Shown piece by piece: positions 53,423-62,620 of a stretch of DNA of 64,000 nt. Numbering within the stretch: the first letter of the stretch is position 1; each line of letters starts with the position of its first letter. The stretch is from an uncultured Clostridia bacterium. Its GTDB lineage: Bacteria; Bacillota; Clostridia; Oscillospirales; Ruminococcaceae. The DNA is taken from contig CAMVNQ010000002.1 of NCBI GenBank assembly GCA_947168885.1, positions 279,368 to 343,367 on the forward strand, given 5' to 3'. The notes under the pieces are model-generated. The model was given only the letters and a program-made list of their open reading frames with translations, had not been told where the DNA came from and ran no database searches. A program made the position numbers and the translations under genes.

Positions 53423-53451
53423 ATTATATCACATCTTCACAGGTTTTGCAA
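53423..53451 (-). promoter_or_regulatory. nadE promoter
   Basis: On the minus strand, TTGCAA (53451-53446), a 17-base spacer, and TATAAT (53428-53423). Confidence 0.7.
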
Positions 53452-53536
53452 TACAAACAGAAATCGTTGTTTCTGGCGATTCAAAAGCTGGTTAGCGAGC
53501 GATCCCTCATCTTGGATTTACATAACATAACATAAA

Positions 53537-53566
53537 GAAAACCGGAGCATTTCTGCTCCGGTTTTC
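53537..53566 (-). terminator. hsp20 terminator
   Basis: GAAAACCGGAGCA (53537-53549) pairs perfectly with TGCTCCGGTTTTC (53554-53566), followed by T-rich DNA on the minus strand. Confidence 0.85.
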
Positions 53567-53579
53567 CGGGAAAGGAATT

Positions 53580-54035
53580 TTATGCTATCGAAATATATTT
53601 GCTTGACGGAATCTTTGGCTTCGGCTCTTTCTTCGGTATCTCGATCTTAAGAACGCCGTTTTCAAACTTAGCCTTGATCTCCTCCTGCGTTACCTCATCG
53701 CCGACATAGAAGCTCCTTGACATAGCTCCGGAATAACGCTCCTGACGAATAAGCTTGCCCTTCTTGTCCTTTTCGTCCTTGTCAAGACCCTTTTCCGCAC
53801 TTACCGTGAGATAACCTTCCTCAAGCTGAAGCTTTATCTGCTCTTTCTTGAATCCCGGCAGATCTATATCTGCTTCAAAGTGGTCATCATGCTCGTGCAC
53901 GTCGGTCTTCATAAGGCGTGACGCCTTTTTGCCGTAAAGCTTTCTGTCGATGTCGTCAAATTCACCGAACGTCGGGAAGTTCATGTCCATAAAATCATCA
54001 AACAGGTTTTCTCCGAAAATTGCAGGCAGTAACAT
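53580..54035 (-). CDS. Small heat-shock protein (Hsp20/alpha-crystallin)
   Basis: This 151-aa protein is an ATP-independent chaperone. The alpha-crystallin domain spans about 42-140 (DVHEHDDHFEADIDLPGFKKEQI at its start; FENGVLKIEIPKKEP near its end with the conserved GVL). The C-terminal IPS-type motif (KIPSSK) may mediate oligomer contacts. SD AAGGAGG. A CIRCE element and a structured leader upstream indicate HrcA and possibly RNA-level heat control. Confidence 0.95.
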   Translation of the reverse strand: MLLPAIFGENLFDDFMDMNFPTFGEFDDIDRKLYGKKASRLMKTDVHEHDDHFEADIDLPGFKKEQIKLQLEEGYLTVSAEKGLDKDEKDKKGKLIRQERYSGAMSRSFYVGDEVTQEEIKAKFENGVLKIEIPKKEPKPKIPSSKYISIA

Positions 54036-54237
54036 AGGTCATTCCTCCTTATACTCATTCAACATTATTGCCTATCGGGAGTCATGCGGCTCCTAATGTT
54101 ATTTTGAGCACCGGAGATCTCTTTTTATACATTTCGTGAGATCTCCTGACGACTGATGTCGTCAGGGACGGAGGGTTCGGATATGAGATGTACATTTTTG
54201 GAGCTCCGCTCTCATATCGTCTCTGTTCCTTTGTTCA
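54036..54237 (-). promoter_or_regulatory. Long structured 5' leader of hsp20 (possible RNA thermometer)
   Basis: From the predicted start near 54237 the minus-strand leader folds into four hairpins: GATATGAG/CTCATATC, CTGACGAC/GTCGTCAG (54164-54147), GGAGATCTC/GAGATCTCC, and AACATTA/TAATGTT with an inner GGAG/CTCC. CCCTCC in the middle could pair with the SD AAGGAGG. Leaders of about 200 nt are rare for this organism's other genes, so control in the RNA is likely. Confidence 0.5.
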
Positions 54238-54243
54238 ATTACT

Positions 54244-54271
54244 ATTATAGCACAATTTTTAGCACTGTCAA
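54244..54271 (-). promoter_or_regulatory. hsp20 promoter
   Basis: On the minus strand, TTGACA (54271-54266), a 16-base spacer, and TATAAT (54249-54244). The -35 box lies inside the CIRCE operator. Confidence 0.8.
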
Positions 54272-54285
54272 TAGGAGAGTGCTAA
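54259..54285. promoter_or_regulatory. CIRCE operator (HrcA site)
   Basis: TTAGCACTG-N9-GAGTGCTAA, one base different from the consensus TTAGCACTC-N9-GAGTGCTAA. It overlaps the hsp20 -35 box, the usual position for HrcA repression. Confidence 0.93.
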
Positions 54286-54333
54286 TTTTAACAAACTTTT
54301 CACAAATATCACTATTCTGTCACAAATCCGGAG

Positions 54334-55017
54334 TCAGGACCTCTTCTTGCGCTTCCAGACAGCCGCAGCGTTCGATCTTACCATAAGTCTCTCCGTGTCG
54401 ATACCGGCGGGGCATATATCCTTGCAGGAAAGCGATTTCCCGCAGCCTCGGAAGAAATGCCCGTTGTACTCACCATACAGACGTTTCCCGAGCTCAGCCG
54501 GAGTTTCGCCGATAAGTCTTGACGACGCCGTAAGTGCCGACGCGCCGAAAAACTCGCCACCGGAGTAGAAATTCGGGCAAACCTCAAGACAGCAACCGCA
54601 TTGCAGACACTTTGAAGCATCATAGGCAACTCCGGTATCGTCGCAGGCGGCGTTTTCATCAAGCCATGAACCAAGCTTCATCAGATTTGCGAAAATCACG
54701 CCGCGATCGACCATAAGATCCCGTACACACGGAAATTTCTTCAACGGTTCGAGCTTTATTCTTCCTCGTGGAAATTCGTCGAGCCTTGCATCACATGCGA
54801 GTCGCGGTCTGCCGTAAATAAGCATGGCACAGGCACCGCATTTCTTCTGCTTACAGCTTCTCTCCCACTGTACAGGGTCATCGATAAGTTTCTCTGTATT
54901 TATAATATCAAGTGCCTCCGCTACCGTGGCGCATCTTCCGCGCTCTATCGTCACGGTCTGAATATACGGCTTTTCATCGGCGCTTTTTCTCCGGAGTATA
55001 TCAAACGTTATTTCCAT
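54334..55017 (-). CDS. Fumarate reductase/succinate dehydrogenase iron-sulfur subunit
   Basis: This 227-aa protein has the [2Fe-2S] region (CKQKKCGACAML with later Cys in LACDARL) and the [4Fe-4S]/[3Fe-4S] C-terminal motifs (CLQCGCCLEVCPNF near residue 140; SCKDICPAGI near 205). It carries electrons between flavoprotein and membrane subunit. The ATG at 55017 follows AAAGGAA and overlaps the flavoprotein gene by 17 bases. No clear terminator follows it. Confidence 0.93.
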   Translation of the reverse strand: MEITFDILRRKSADEKPYIQTVTIERGRCATVAEALDIINTEKLIDDPVQWERSCKQKKCGACAMLIYGRPRLACDARLDEFPRGRIKLEPLKKFPCVRDLMVDRGVIFANLMKLGSWLDENAACDDTGVAYDASKCLQCGCCLEVCPNFYSGGEFFGASALTASSRLIGETPAELGKRLYGEYNGHFFRGCGKSLSCKDICPAGIDTERLMVRSNAAAVWKRKKRS

Positions 55018-56593
55018 TTCCGGTATTCCTTTCGGGTATTTTTTCAAACGTTACTCTCACCGTACCGCCGGCGAGCTGTGTTACCGTCGTATCGGCGAAT
55101 GCGTCAAGCGTATCGGGACAATCCTCTCTGTAATGTGCGCCTCTGCTCTCCATTCGTCCGAGAGCCGACAACAGCATTGCACGGCCGAGTTCCTTACGCA
55201 CCTTCTCCGGCGCAGTTGCGCACTGTACCTCATTAAGGCGGTCAAGCGCGGATTTCATCGTGTTTCCGTTTCTGACTATGCCAAGACCGTTTAAAAGTAT
55301 ATTTCCGAGCCTTTCGTCGGAACCTGCCGGAAGTTCGCAGTCAAGCGGCTCCTCTCCGCTGTACACGCTCATATCCTCACTTCCGCTACCCGCATATACC
55401 GACGCGCTCTTTGCGGCGGTCATACCTCCGAACACCGCGCCAAGCATCGAGTTCCCGCCGAGACGGTTCGCACCGTGATACTGGCAGGCGCACTCCCCTG
55501 CCGCGTAAAGACCGCGCATACTCGCTTCGTGATTTGCGTTAACATATACACCGCCCATAAAGTAGTGTATCCCCGGCTCTACCGGAACCGGATCTTTCTT
55601 CGGGTCAAGCGGGAAATAATGCATTATCTCCTCCCGCAGGTCGGAAAGCTTGTTCTTCCATGTGTCCTCGGGTATTCCGGTCATATCGAGAAAAACATCG
55701 CCCTGATCCCGCCGCGCAAAGAAGATCTCACGCGAAACCACATCTCTCGGCATAAGATTACCGAGTTCCGGATATTTCATTTCCATGAAATACATCGGAT
55801 AACCGTCTTTCATAACGCAAAGCCTTCCGCCTTCTCCGCGCGCGGCTTCGCTTATCAGGCAGCGCTTTCCCGGAATACCGACAGTAGTAGGGTGATACTG
55901 TATCATTTCAAGGTTCGCAAATTTCACACCCTGTGCAAAAATGACTGCCGCAGCAGTGCCGCTGTTTGTGACAGTTCCGGTAGTCATGTGCGGGAAGAAA
56001 CCGTTCAGTCCGCCGAGTGCCGCTATCACAACACCTGACAGATCATAAAATGTTCCCGTGTATGTATCCTTTATCCGCACGCCGCTGCATTGCACACCGT
56101 CTGTAAGCAGTCTCATAAATGTGTGGTGAGGAAGGCGAATTACAAGTCCTTTAGCTTCGTACTTACGGACTTCATCGGTAAGTGCGGTCATTATCATTTT
56201 TCCTGTACTGCTTTGTGCGAATGCGGTACGTTTTTTCTTCTGTCCGCCGAAACTTCTGAGAGTAAGGCTTCCGTCCGGATTGCGGTTGAACGGCACACCG
56301 AGTCCGGCAAGCTTGGTGACTACCGCAGGTGCGCTGTCTGTGAGTGCCCTGACCGCGTTCGGGTCTGCGAGATATGCTCCGCCCTTCATTGTTTCCTCAA
56401 AGTGCAGTTCTGTCGTATCACCCTCGCCCATAGTATCGAGTGCGGCGTTGATCCCACCTTCGGCAAGGACTGACTGCGCACGTTCAGAATTCTGCGCTGA
56501 AATAAGCCTGCACTTTATTCCCGCCTCTGCGAGTGTAAGAGCAGCCGAAAGCCCGGCAAGTCCGGCTCCTAAAATATTTATCACGTCCGTCAC
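55001..56593 (-). CDS. Fumarate reductase/succinate dehydrogenase flavoprotein subunit
   Basis: This 530-aa FAD-binding subunit shows the N-terminal dinucleotide fold GAGLAGLSAALTLAE, HFEETMKGGAYLADP near the FAD site, the substrate-site region IQYHPTTVGIPGKRCLISEAARGEGG, and YAAGECACQYHGANRLGGNSML. It reduces fumarate or oxidises succinate at the cytoplasmic face. Direction cannot be read from sequence. In a fermentative anaerobe, fumarate reduction to succinate is likely. The start is a GTG at 56593, 1 base after the preceding stop. Confidence 0.93.
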   Translation of the reverse strand: MTDVINILGAGLAGLSAALTLAEAGIKCRLISAQNSERAQSVLAEGGINAALDTMGEGDTTELHFEETMKGGAYLADPNAVRALTDSAPAVVTKLAGLGVPFNRNPDGSLTLRSFGGQKKKRTAFAQSSTGKMIMTALTDEVRKYEAKGLVIRLPHHTFMRLLTDGVQCSGVRIKDTYTGTFYDLSGVVIAALGGLNGFFPHMTTGTVTNSGTAAAVIFAQGVKFANLEMIQYHPTTVGIPGKRCLISEAARGEGGRLCVMKDGYPMYFMEMKYPELGNLMPRDVVSREIFFARRDQGDVFLDMTGIPEDTWKNKLSDLREEIMHYFPLDPKKDPVPVEPGIHYFMGGVYVNANHEASMRGLYAAGECACQYHGANRLGGNSMLGAVFGGMTAAKSASVYAGSGSEDMSVYSGEEPLDCELPAGSDERLGNILLNGLGIVRNGNTMKSALDRLNEVQCATAPEKVRKELGRAMLLSALGRMESRGAHYREDCPDTLDAFADTTVTQLAGGTVRVTFEKIPERNTGNGNNV

Positions 56594-56594
56594 C

Positions 56595-57131
56595 TCACAA
56601 GCTCATATTTATGTAATACACGACAAAAGCTGCGCCGGAAGCGAGAAGCAGCAGCGACGAAACAAGTATCAGAGTCGCAGCTCCCTTTCCCCGCCCCGAT
56701 CTGCCAAGACCGATCATCAGCGGTCTTATGTTTGTAATGACGTGTATAAGTACGCTCAGGGAAAGAAGTATCGAGCACAGAAGTCTGAAAAAAGTGAAAG
56801 TTCCGGGTACGCCTTTTTCAGACATGAATATAATCATATGAATGATTATAAATGCCATTACCGCAAAACCGCTCGCGCGCCTTGCCCAGAATGTCATATT
56901 ATTGTTCATATAGCTGACATCTGACTTATTCATTGCCGAGAGTGTATCCACAGAAAGCTTTATTCCTATAACGGTATGTACAGCGACCACCAGTATAAGC
57001 GTTCCCGACAGGGTATGCATTAAAACCGAGATATACGGTATTACATGAACCATGAGCAATCCGCTCGCAGTCATGTGCATTACAAATACCACCAGCATTA
57101 TGATGCTGAGTATCGAATTTACCTTTCTCAC
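56595..57131 (-). CDS. Membrane anchor subunit of fumarate reductase/succinate dehydrogenase
   Basis: This 178-aa protein has five membrane segments. His residues in VFVMHMTASG, LMHTLSGT, VAVHTVIG, IIIHMIIF and VLIHVITN are placed as heme b ligands of diheme cytochrome b subunits. The start is a GTG at 57131. First gene of the three-gene operon, directly followed by the flavoprotein. It should pass electrons between menaquinone and the Fe-S subunit. Confidence 0.87.
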   Translation of the reverse strand: MRKVNSILSIIMLVVFVMHMTASGLLMVHVIPYISVLMHTLSGTLILVVAVHTVIGIKLSVDTLSAMNKSDVSYMNNNMTFWARRASGFAVMAFIIIHMIIFMSEKGVPGTFTFFRLLCSILLSLSVLIHVITNIRPLMIGLGRSGRGKGAATLILVSSLLLLASGAAFVVYYINMSL

Positions 57132-57243
57132 AAACCCGCCTCTTTTCTCTTCGGAAGATTATCGGTAAAACCGCGGAAAACTGCTGTTTCAAAATACGGC
57201 AGCCGGATTTCTTCCGTAAATGTTCTTACTTCATTTAATTTAA

Positions 57244-57272
57244 AGTATATCACATATCCGTAATTTTTTCAA
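57244..57272 (-). promoter_or_regulatory. Promoter of the fumarate reductase operon
   Basis: On the minus strand, TTGAAA (57272-57267), a 17-base spacer, and TATACT (57249-57244). Confidence 0.75.
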
Positions 57273-57320
57273 TACTTTATATTTAGTCATAGATGTTACA
57301 GAGCCGATGCAGTTAAAAGC

Positions 57321-57359
57321 AAAAACCCGATCCGGCTTCGGAATGCCGGACCGGTTTTT
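57321..57359 (-). terminator. Terminator downstream of rfbB
   Basis: AAAAACCCGATCCGGC (57321-57336) pairs with GCCGGACCGGTTTTT (57345-57359) with one mismatch. T-runs lie on both strands. Confidence 0.85.
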
Positions 57360-57418
57360 CTTTAGTTATGCCCGGTCTTTATATCAATTCTATCATTATG
57401 CAGGCTATTCGGGACGTA

Positions 57419-58438
57419 CTATCGGTTTGCATACATTTTCTCATAATAATTACGATATTCTCCGTTTATTATCTCTTCCCACCAATCCCGATTATTGAGA
57501 TACCAGTCGATGGTTTTCTTGATTCCGTCAGCGAATTTGGTTTCCGGCAGCCAGCCGAGTTCATTATGTATCTTCGTCGGGTCTATTGCATATCTCATAT
57601 CATGACCCTTACGGTCTGTAACATAAGTGATAAGCGATTCCGGTTTATTGAGTTCCCGACATATCAGTTTCACTATATCAATGTTTCGCATTTCGTTATG
57701 TCCGCCGATATTATAAACTTCACCGACAGTCCCCTTGTGGATAATAAGATCTATAGCTTTGCAATGATCCTCAACATAAAGCCAGTCACGGACATTTTCA
57801 CCCTTTCCGTAAACAGGCAAAGGTTTATCGTTCAGCGCGTTTGCAATCATTAACGGAATAAGTTTCTCCGGAAAATGATAGGGTCCGTAATTGTTCGAGC
57901 AGCGGCTTATCGTTACAGGAAGCCCATAAGTTCTGTGATAAGCAAGCACAAGCAGATCGGCGCTCGCTTTTGAAGCGGAATAAGGACTGCTCGTATGTAT
58001 CGGAGTTGTTTCGGTAAAGAACATCTCCGGTCTGTCAAGCAGCAGATCGCCGTAAACTTCATCTGTCGATACCTGATGATAACGGATAATTCCATATTTA
58101 CGACACGCGTCCATAAGCACCGATGTGCCGATCACGTTTGTGCGAAGAAATACCTCCGGGTCTTCAATACTGCGGTCAACGTGGGACTCGGCAGCAAAAT
58201 TGACGACCATATCAGGCTTTTCTTCACCAAACAGTTTATCAACTGCTTCACGATCACATATATCGGCTTTTACGAACCGGAAATTCGGTAGATCCATTAC
58301 ATATTTCAGCGTTGACAGATTGCCTGCATAGGTGAGTTTGTCAAGACATATTATCCTGTAATCAGGATGCTTTTTCAGAATATAAAATATAAAATTTGAG
58401 CCGATGAAGCCGGCTCCGCCTGTTACTATAACTGTCAT
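57419..58438 (-). CDS. rfbB: dTDP-glucose 4,6-dehydratase
   Basis: This 339-aa short-chain dehydrogenase/reductase family enzyme converts dTDP-glucose to the 4-keto-6-deoxy sugar, the first specific step to dTDP-rhamnose. The NAD site is TGGAGFIGSNF (about 5-15). NFAAESHVDRS and the active-site motif STDEVYGDL, then YSASKAS (Tyr-x3-Lys), are intact. The ATG at 58438 follows GAGGAATAAG. The longer frame to 58516 does not match the family. Other rml genes are not in the window. Confidence 0.95.
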   Translation of the reverse strand: MTVIVTGGAGFIGSNFIFYILKKHPDYRIICLDKLTYAGNLSTLKYVMDLPNFRFVKADICDREAVDKLFGEEKPDMVVNFAAESHVDRSIEDPEVFLRTNVIGTSVLMDACRKYGIIRYHQVSTDEVYGDLLLDRPEMFFTETTPIHTSSPYSASKASADLLVLAYHRTYGLPVTISRCSNNYGPYHFPEKLIPLMIANALNDKPLPVYGKGENVRDWLYVEDHCKAIDLIIHKGTVGEVYNIGGHNEMRNIDIVKLICRELNKPESLITYVTDRKGHDMRYAIDPTKIHNELGWLPETKFADGIKKTIDWYLNNRDWWEEIINGEYRNYYEKMYANR

Positions 58439-58579
58439 TCTTATTCCTCGATCAAATTGCTTTATTCGCTGTCCGGTCACATTTTTTGCTATGATACTAT
58501 CGCTGCGGCTTGCCACAGAAGCAAATCATTCCGGGAATTATCCCAGGCATTGATGCATCAGTCTGCATCATTTTCTGCA

Positions 58580-58608
58580 ATTATAGCACAAAACAGTCTT
58601 TTTTTCAA
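58580..58608 (-). promoter_or_regulatory. rfbB promoter
   Basis: On the minus strand, TTGAAA (58608-58603), a 17-base spacer, and TATAAT (58585-58580). The leader is about 135 nt with two short hairpins (GATGCA/TGCATC and GGGA/TCCC). The DNA between here and 58740 shows no gene. Confidence 0.75.
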
Positions 58609-58740
58609 GGCTTTTGCATAAGTTTCAAGAATCGCGTCCGGTAATACCGTAATCAGCTTATTTGTTCATCCCGAAATAGGTATATCATCTACAACAACTT
58701 TTCGATCATTCTAAAAAAATATATCTATTCATACAAAATT

Positions 58741-58804
58741 GTGCACATTTGAAAATTACTCTTGATTATGCGCTTTTAAAGTAGTATAATAAAGTGCACA
58801 TTTG
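58741..58804 (+). repeat. Direct repeat GTGCACATTTG flanking the SulP promoter
   Basis: GTGCACATTTG occurs at 58741-58751 and again at 58794-58804. The copies lie upstream of the -35 box and across the predicted start site, 53 bases apart (five helical turns). Each contains the palindrome GTGCAC. This arrangement suits a DNA-looping repressor. Confidence 0.65.
58762..58790 (+). promoter_or_regulatory. Promoter of the SulP transporter gene
   Basis: TTGATT (58762-58767), a 17-base spacer, and TATAAT (58785-58790). The start would be near 58797, inside the second direct repeat, so the leader is only about 25 nt. Confidence 0.75.
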
Positions 58805-58821
58805 CTGACAGGAGAAAAGTT

Positions 58822-60516
58822 ATGAAGAAAAAAGACACAAAACCAACCGAAGAAAAGCTTAAACCAAAACTTTTCTCGGTAATGAAGAATTATTCGGGAA
58901 AACAATTCACAAAGGATCTCACAGCCGGCGTTATAGTCGCGATAATCGCACTTCCGCTTTCTATCGCGCTTGCTCTCGCGTCGGGAGTAAACCCCGAGCA
59001 GGGTCTTTACACAGCGATAGTCGCAGGATTCATCGTTGCTCTTTTCGGCGGAAGCCGTGTTCAGATTGCCGGTCCTACCGCCGCATTTGCCACAATAGTT
59101 GCCGGTATAGTCGTTCGTCATGGAATGGACGGACTTATCATAGCAACAGTAATGGCAGGCATCATAATGGTCGTAATGGGACTCTGCCGTTTCGGCTCAC
59201 TGATAAAATACATACCCGGAACGATCACCGCAGGCTTTACATTCGGCATAGCGGTAACAATCGTTATAGGTCAGATCAAGGATTTCCTCGGTATTCAATT
59301 TCAGAATTCACCGATAGAGACCGTCGATAAGATCACAGAGATAGGCAGATGTATCGGCACATTCAACTGGCAAGCACTGGTTATCGGCTTACTTTCACTC
59401 GCTATACTTATTTTCTGGCCGAAAAAGCTTGAAAAGATACCAGCGTCGCTCATCGCAGTAATAGTATGCTCCGCGATAGTCGCTCTCACCAACATGGACG
59501 TAAACACTATCGATGACCTTTATACCATATCACAAGCTCCGCCTACCTTAACGATACCGGAAGTGACATTCGACAAGATCAAGACGCTTGTGCCCGACGC
59601 ATTCACTATCGCTGTGCTTGCGGCAGTAGAATCGCTTCTGTCCTGCGTTGTATCCGACGGTATGATCGGCTCGAAGCACCGCCCGAATATGGAGCTCATA
59701 GCTCAGGGCGCAGCAAATATCGGCTCCGCGCTTTTCGGCGGGATCCCCGCTACGGGAGCTATAGCAAGAACAGCAGCAAACGTCAAGAACGGAGGAAGAA
59801 CTCCGATAGCAGGCATAGTTCATTCAATAGTCCTGCTGATAATACTCGTTGTTCTGATGCCGTACGCATCAATGATACCTATGCCCACGATAGCCGCGAT
59901 ACTCTTTATGGTCGCTTACAATATGTGCGGCTGGAAGAACATACGCAACATTATCAAGACCGCACCCAAAAGCGATATTTTCGTTCTTGTCGTAACAATA
60001 GTCTTCACCGTTATATTCGACCTTGTAGTCGCGATAGGTGTTGGAATGGTGCTAGCAGCCATTCTTTTCATGAAGCGTATGGCTGATGTTACCGAAGCAC
60101 ACGCATGGATAGATGTTGATGACGAAGACACCGATGTGGACAATATACTTCGCAAAAAAATACCCGAACGCACAAGAGTTTACGAGATCAACGGACCTAT
60201 GTTTTTCGCGGCTTCCGAGAGATACAAGTATATGCTTGACGATAACGATATAGATGTGCTCATAATAAGAATGAGGAATGTACCCGCGATAGACTCGGCA
60301 GGTGTCGAGGCTCTTTCTCAAATAGTCAAGCGCTGCGAGAAAGAGGGCGTGAACACTGTGTTCTCCCACGTGAACGAACAGCCGATGCGTGCTATGACAA
60401 AAGCAGGTCTGTGCGATAAAGTCGGTCAGGAGAATTTCTGCTCTCATATAGACACAGCTCTTGCACGCGCAGAAGAGATCGAGAACGAACGCCGCGCAGC
60501 CCTTGCCCACAATTAA
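58822..60516 (+). CDS. SulP-family anion transporter with STAS domain
   Basis: This 564-aa protein has about 12-14 membrane segments and a C-terminal STAS domain (about 440-545). The SulP signature region ALPLSIALALASGVNPEQGLYTAIVAGFI is at about 41-69. GSRVQIAGPTAAF near 74 and GGIPATGAIARTAANVKNGGRTPIAG near 295 are conserved. Family members carry sulfate, bicarbonate or other anions, and the substrate is not readable. The STAS site is IDSAGVEAL. SD CAGGAGA. Confidence 0.94.
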   Translation: MKKKDTKPTEEKLKPKLFSVMKNYSGKQFTKDLTAGVIVAIIALPLSIALALASGVNPEQGLYTAIVAGFIVALFGGSRVQIAGPTAAFATIVAGIVVRHGMDGLIIATVMAGIIMVVMGLCRFGSLIKYIPGTITAGFTFGIAVTIVIGQIKDFLGIQFQNSPIETVDKITEIGRCIGTFNWQALVIGLLSLAILIFWPKKLEKIPASLIAVIVCSAIVALTNMDVNTIDDLYTISQAPPTLTIPEVTFDKIKTLVPDAFTIAVLAAVESLLSCVVSDGMIGSKHRPNMELIAQGAANIGSALFGGIPATGAIARTAANVKNGGRTPIAGIVHSIVLLIILVVLMPYASMIPMPTIAAILFMVAYNMCGWKNIRNIIKTAPKSDIFVLVVTIVFTVIFDLVVAIGVGMVLAAILFMKRMADVTEAHAWIDVDDEDTDVDNILRKKIPERTRVYEINGPMFFAASERYKYMLDDNDIDVLIIRMRNVPAIDSAGVEALSQIVKRCEKEGVNTVFSHVNEQPMRAMTKAGLCDKVGQENFCSHIDTALARAEEIENERRAALAHN

Positions 60517-60540
60517 TAATGCGGCATTGCATCAGATAGC

Positions 60541-60578
60541 AAAACCCTCCGGAAAGTAATTTTTTTCCGGAGGGTTTT
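60541..60578 (+). terminator. Terminator after the SulP gene
   Basis: AAAACCCTCCGGAAA (60541-60555) pairs perfectly with TTTCCGGAGGGTTTT (60564-60578). Confidence 0.9.
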
Positions 60579-60675
60579 GCTATAAAGAATGTGAAATCAT
60601 AGACCTCACTTTTCTGTTCAGACAGAATACTTACCGAAAAGTAAACGACGAAATCTGTCCATACCAAAGGAAAAC

Positions 60676-60705
60676 GCACCTTTCAGATATTTCTCTGAAA
60701 GGTGC
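60676..60705 (-). terminator. Terminator after the S41-type peptidase gene
   Basis: GCACCTTTCAG (60676-60686) pairs with CTGAAAGGTGC (60695-60705). On the minus strand it is followed by GTTTTCCTTT. Confidence 0.8.
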
Positions 60706-60740
60706 GAATGCTGTAATCAGATATTACGAACAGTTATTGC

Positions 60741-62564
60741 TCACGCAAGATTATCGATATATTCCGTAAGCCACTCTCTGTCAAAGAGGTGTTCGTACTT
60801 GGATATCGTGAAATCAGGCTCCGCGCCCTGATCCACATTATAGAACGAACCGTTCTTTATATAGCTAAGACGTGTATTGCTGGAAATATCCAGGACAGTA
60901 CCGGTAGCTGTAGAGATCGTACCTACCGTGCAGGCGCCGCCGCCCGACTTCTGTCCGATAATAGATACATGAGGATCTTCCTTGAATATGCAGGGCACAA
61001 GGTTTCCGCAGGAGAAGCTTGCCTTTGTGGTAAGGCAGTAAAGGTTAAGTCCCTTTCCTGCAAGCGTCTCATTTTTGTCAAACTTCGTATCAAAATTTAT
61101 GTCACACATATAATCATTTGTAATCCGGGAACCGCTGAGAGCATTTTCGACACTGAATGAAGCCTTGCCAAGGAACGCAGCGACAACATAAGCAGCCGCA
61201 TCAACAGCTCCGCCGCCATTTAATGAGAGATCGAGAACAACGTTCTTTATCGGGCTGTCCTTGCGGAGTATCTGCTGTACAGAATATGAGATCAGTCCTA
61301 TTGTATCATGTACTTTGTCCAACGTAATATTATTGGATTTTCCGAGTTCATCTCCGAAAAGGTCTCCTATGTTGGCAATATCAAAGTCAAAACCGTCAAA
61401 TGTTATATATGCAGTATCGCCGTATTCCTCATATATTTTCAGATCAGGATTGTATTTATCTCTTAATTCTTTAAGTTCCTCATCGAACGTAAAAATGAAA
61501 TCTCTTGCGTAACCCTGTCCATATTTCTCATTGAGCTTCCATTTGTAATCAGCACCTGAAGCATAAGAGCTCAAAGCATATCTGCTGTGAATATCATCGA
61601 CATTCTGATAAATGATATTCCATAGTTCTCTGTCGATCTTCTTGGCGTTTGTACTGTACATATTGAGTCCGGTCTTGCGCTGAACGATGACATCTTTGAA
61701 TGCAGTGATATTATGCTCTTTCTTAAGGCCATAAAGCGTATCCATAGCGAAGCAGAATTCATTCACGCTGAATTCGGACATAGTTTCACTGATTTTGCCT
61801 GTCGCGTATTTGCCGTCCTTACCGTAATACACCTGGCCGAGCTTGGAGTATTTGCCTGTTGTGCTATTATAAAGCGATTCTATTCCATCGAGATAGAAGA
61901 TCAGCGAACGGGTATTATAAAGTGCTACACCCGCACCACAACTGGAAAGGAATATATCAGAGAACGTCTGGACAGGGATATAATACTTATCGCCTTTGCG
62001 GACAAAATCAATGTTGTAATCACCTGCATCCAGAGTAACTGTATTTCCGGTGCGCTCGTTAGACGCCAGAGTCTTCAGCATAAATGTAAAATCCGCGGTT
62101 TCGTAAACCGGCATGATCAGATCCAGAAGAGTCTTTGTCCTGCTCGATGTAAAGAATCCGTCATAATCCCAGAAAAATATAGTGTCGTCTTCAAAATTCA
62201 GAACAGAAAAGAATCCATTCTCTCTTGTAAGAGTGACTTTATCGCCTTCTTTCTTGACTTCAAGATCAAATTCAGGCTTTCCGCACTGTTTAAGAATAGT
62301 TTTATAAACAGATACCATATCTGTGATCTCGAAATACGGAACATCACTGCCGTTCATGTAGTAGAGCGGTATCTTCTTGTTGTCTTCCGACTTGTACTCA
62401 AAGAAATATGTAGGGATATTCCTTTTTGTGATCTTGTACGACTTTGAAACCGAATCACTTACGGAAGTTGTTGTGCTTCCGCCTGATGCGGATACAGGTA
62501 TAGAAAGTGACGTAACAGCAATACATGCTGCAAGGCCAAGACCCAGTATCTTTGTTTTTTTCAT
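60741..62564 (-). CDS. Secreted S41-family peptidase-like protein
   Basis: This 607-aa protein has a signal peptide (MKKTKILGLGLAACIAVTSL). Two copper-amine-oxidase-like or other beta-rich regions (about 45-230) precede a C-terminal S41 (CtpA/TSPc-type) fold. Catalytic motifs: NVVLDLSLNGGG, TTKASFSCGN (Ser nucleophile), and QKSGGGACTVG. No PDZ domain is visible. S41 proteases cut C-terminal tails of exported proteins. Here secreted and unanchored. SD AAAGGAAG. Own promoter and terminator. Confidence 0.85.
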   Translation of the reverse strand: MKKTKILGLGLAACIAVTSLSIPVSASGGSTTTSVSDSVSKSYKITKRNIPTYFFEYKSEDNKKIPLYYMNGSDVPYFEITDMVSVYKTILKQCGKPEFDLEVKKEGDKVTLTRENGFFSVLNFEDDTIFFWDYDGFFTSSRTKTLLDLIMPVYETADFTFMLKTLASNERTGNTVTLDAGDYNIDFVRKGDKYYIPVQTFSDIFLSSCGAGVALYNTRSLIFYLDGIESLYNSTTGKYSKLGQVYYGKDGKYATGKISETMSEFSVNEFCFAMDTLYGLKKEHNITAFKDVIVQRKTGLNMYSTNAKKIDRELWNIIYQNVDDIHSRYALSSYASGADYKWKLNEKYGQGYARDFIFTFDEELKELRDKYNPDLKIYEEYGDTAYITFDGFDFDIANIGDLFGDELGKSNNITLDKVHDTIGLISYSVQQILRKDSPIKNVVLDLSLNGGGAVDAAAYVVAAFLGKASFSVENALSGSRITNDYMCDINFDTKFDKNETLAGKGLNLYCLTTKASFSCGNLVPCIFKEDPHVSIIGQKSGGGACTVGTISTATGTVLDISSNTRLSYIKNGSFYNVDQGAEPDFTISKYEHLFDREWLTEYIDNLA

Positions 62565-62620
62565 TAGTGTACCTTCCTTTCTGAGTCAGTTCCATTAAAT
62601 TCGGAACATCTATCTTAATA

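Noticed and set aside
53460..53536. Possible regulatory RNA between nadE promoter and hsp20 terminator
   Set aside because: No promoter-terminator pair or stable fold seen; treated as plain spacer.
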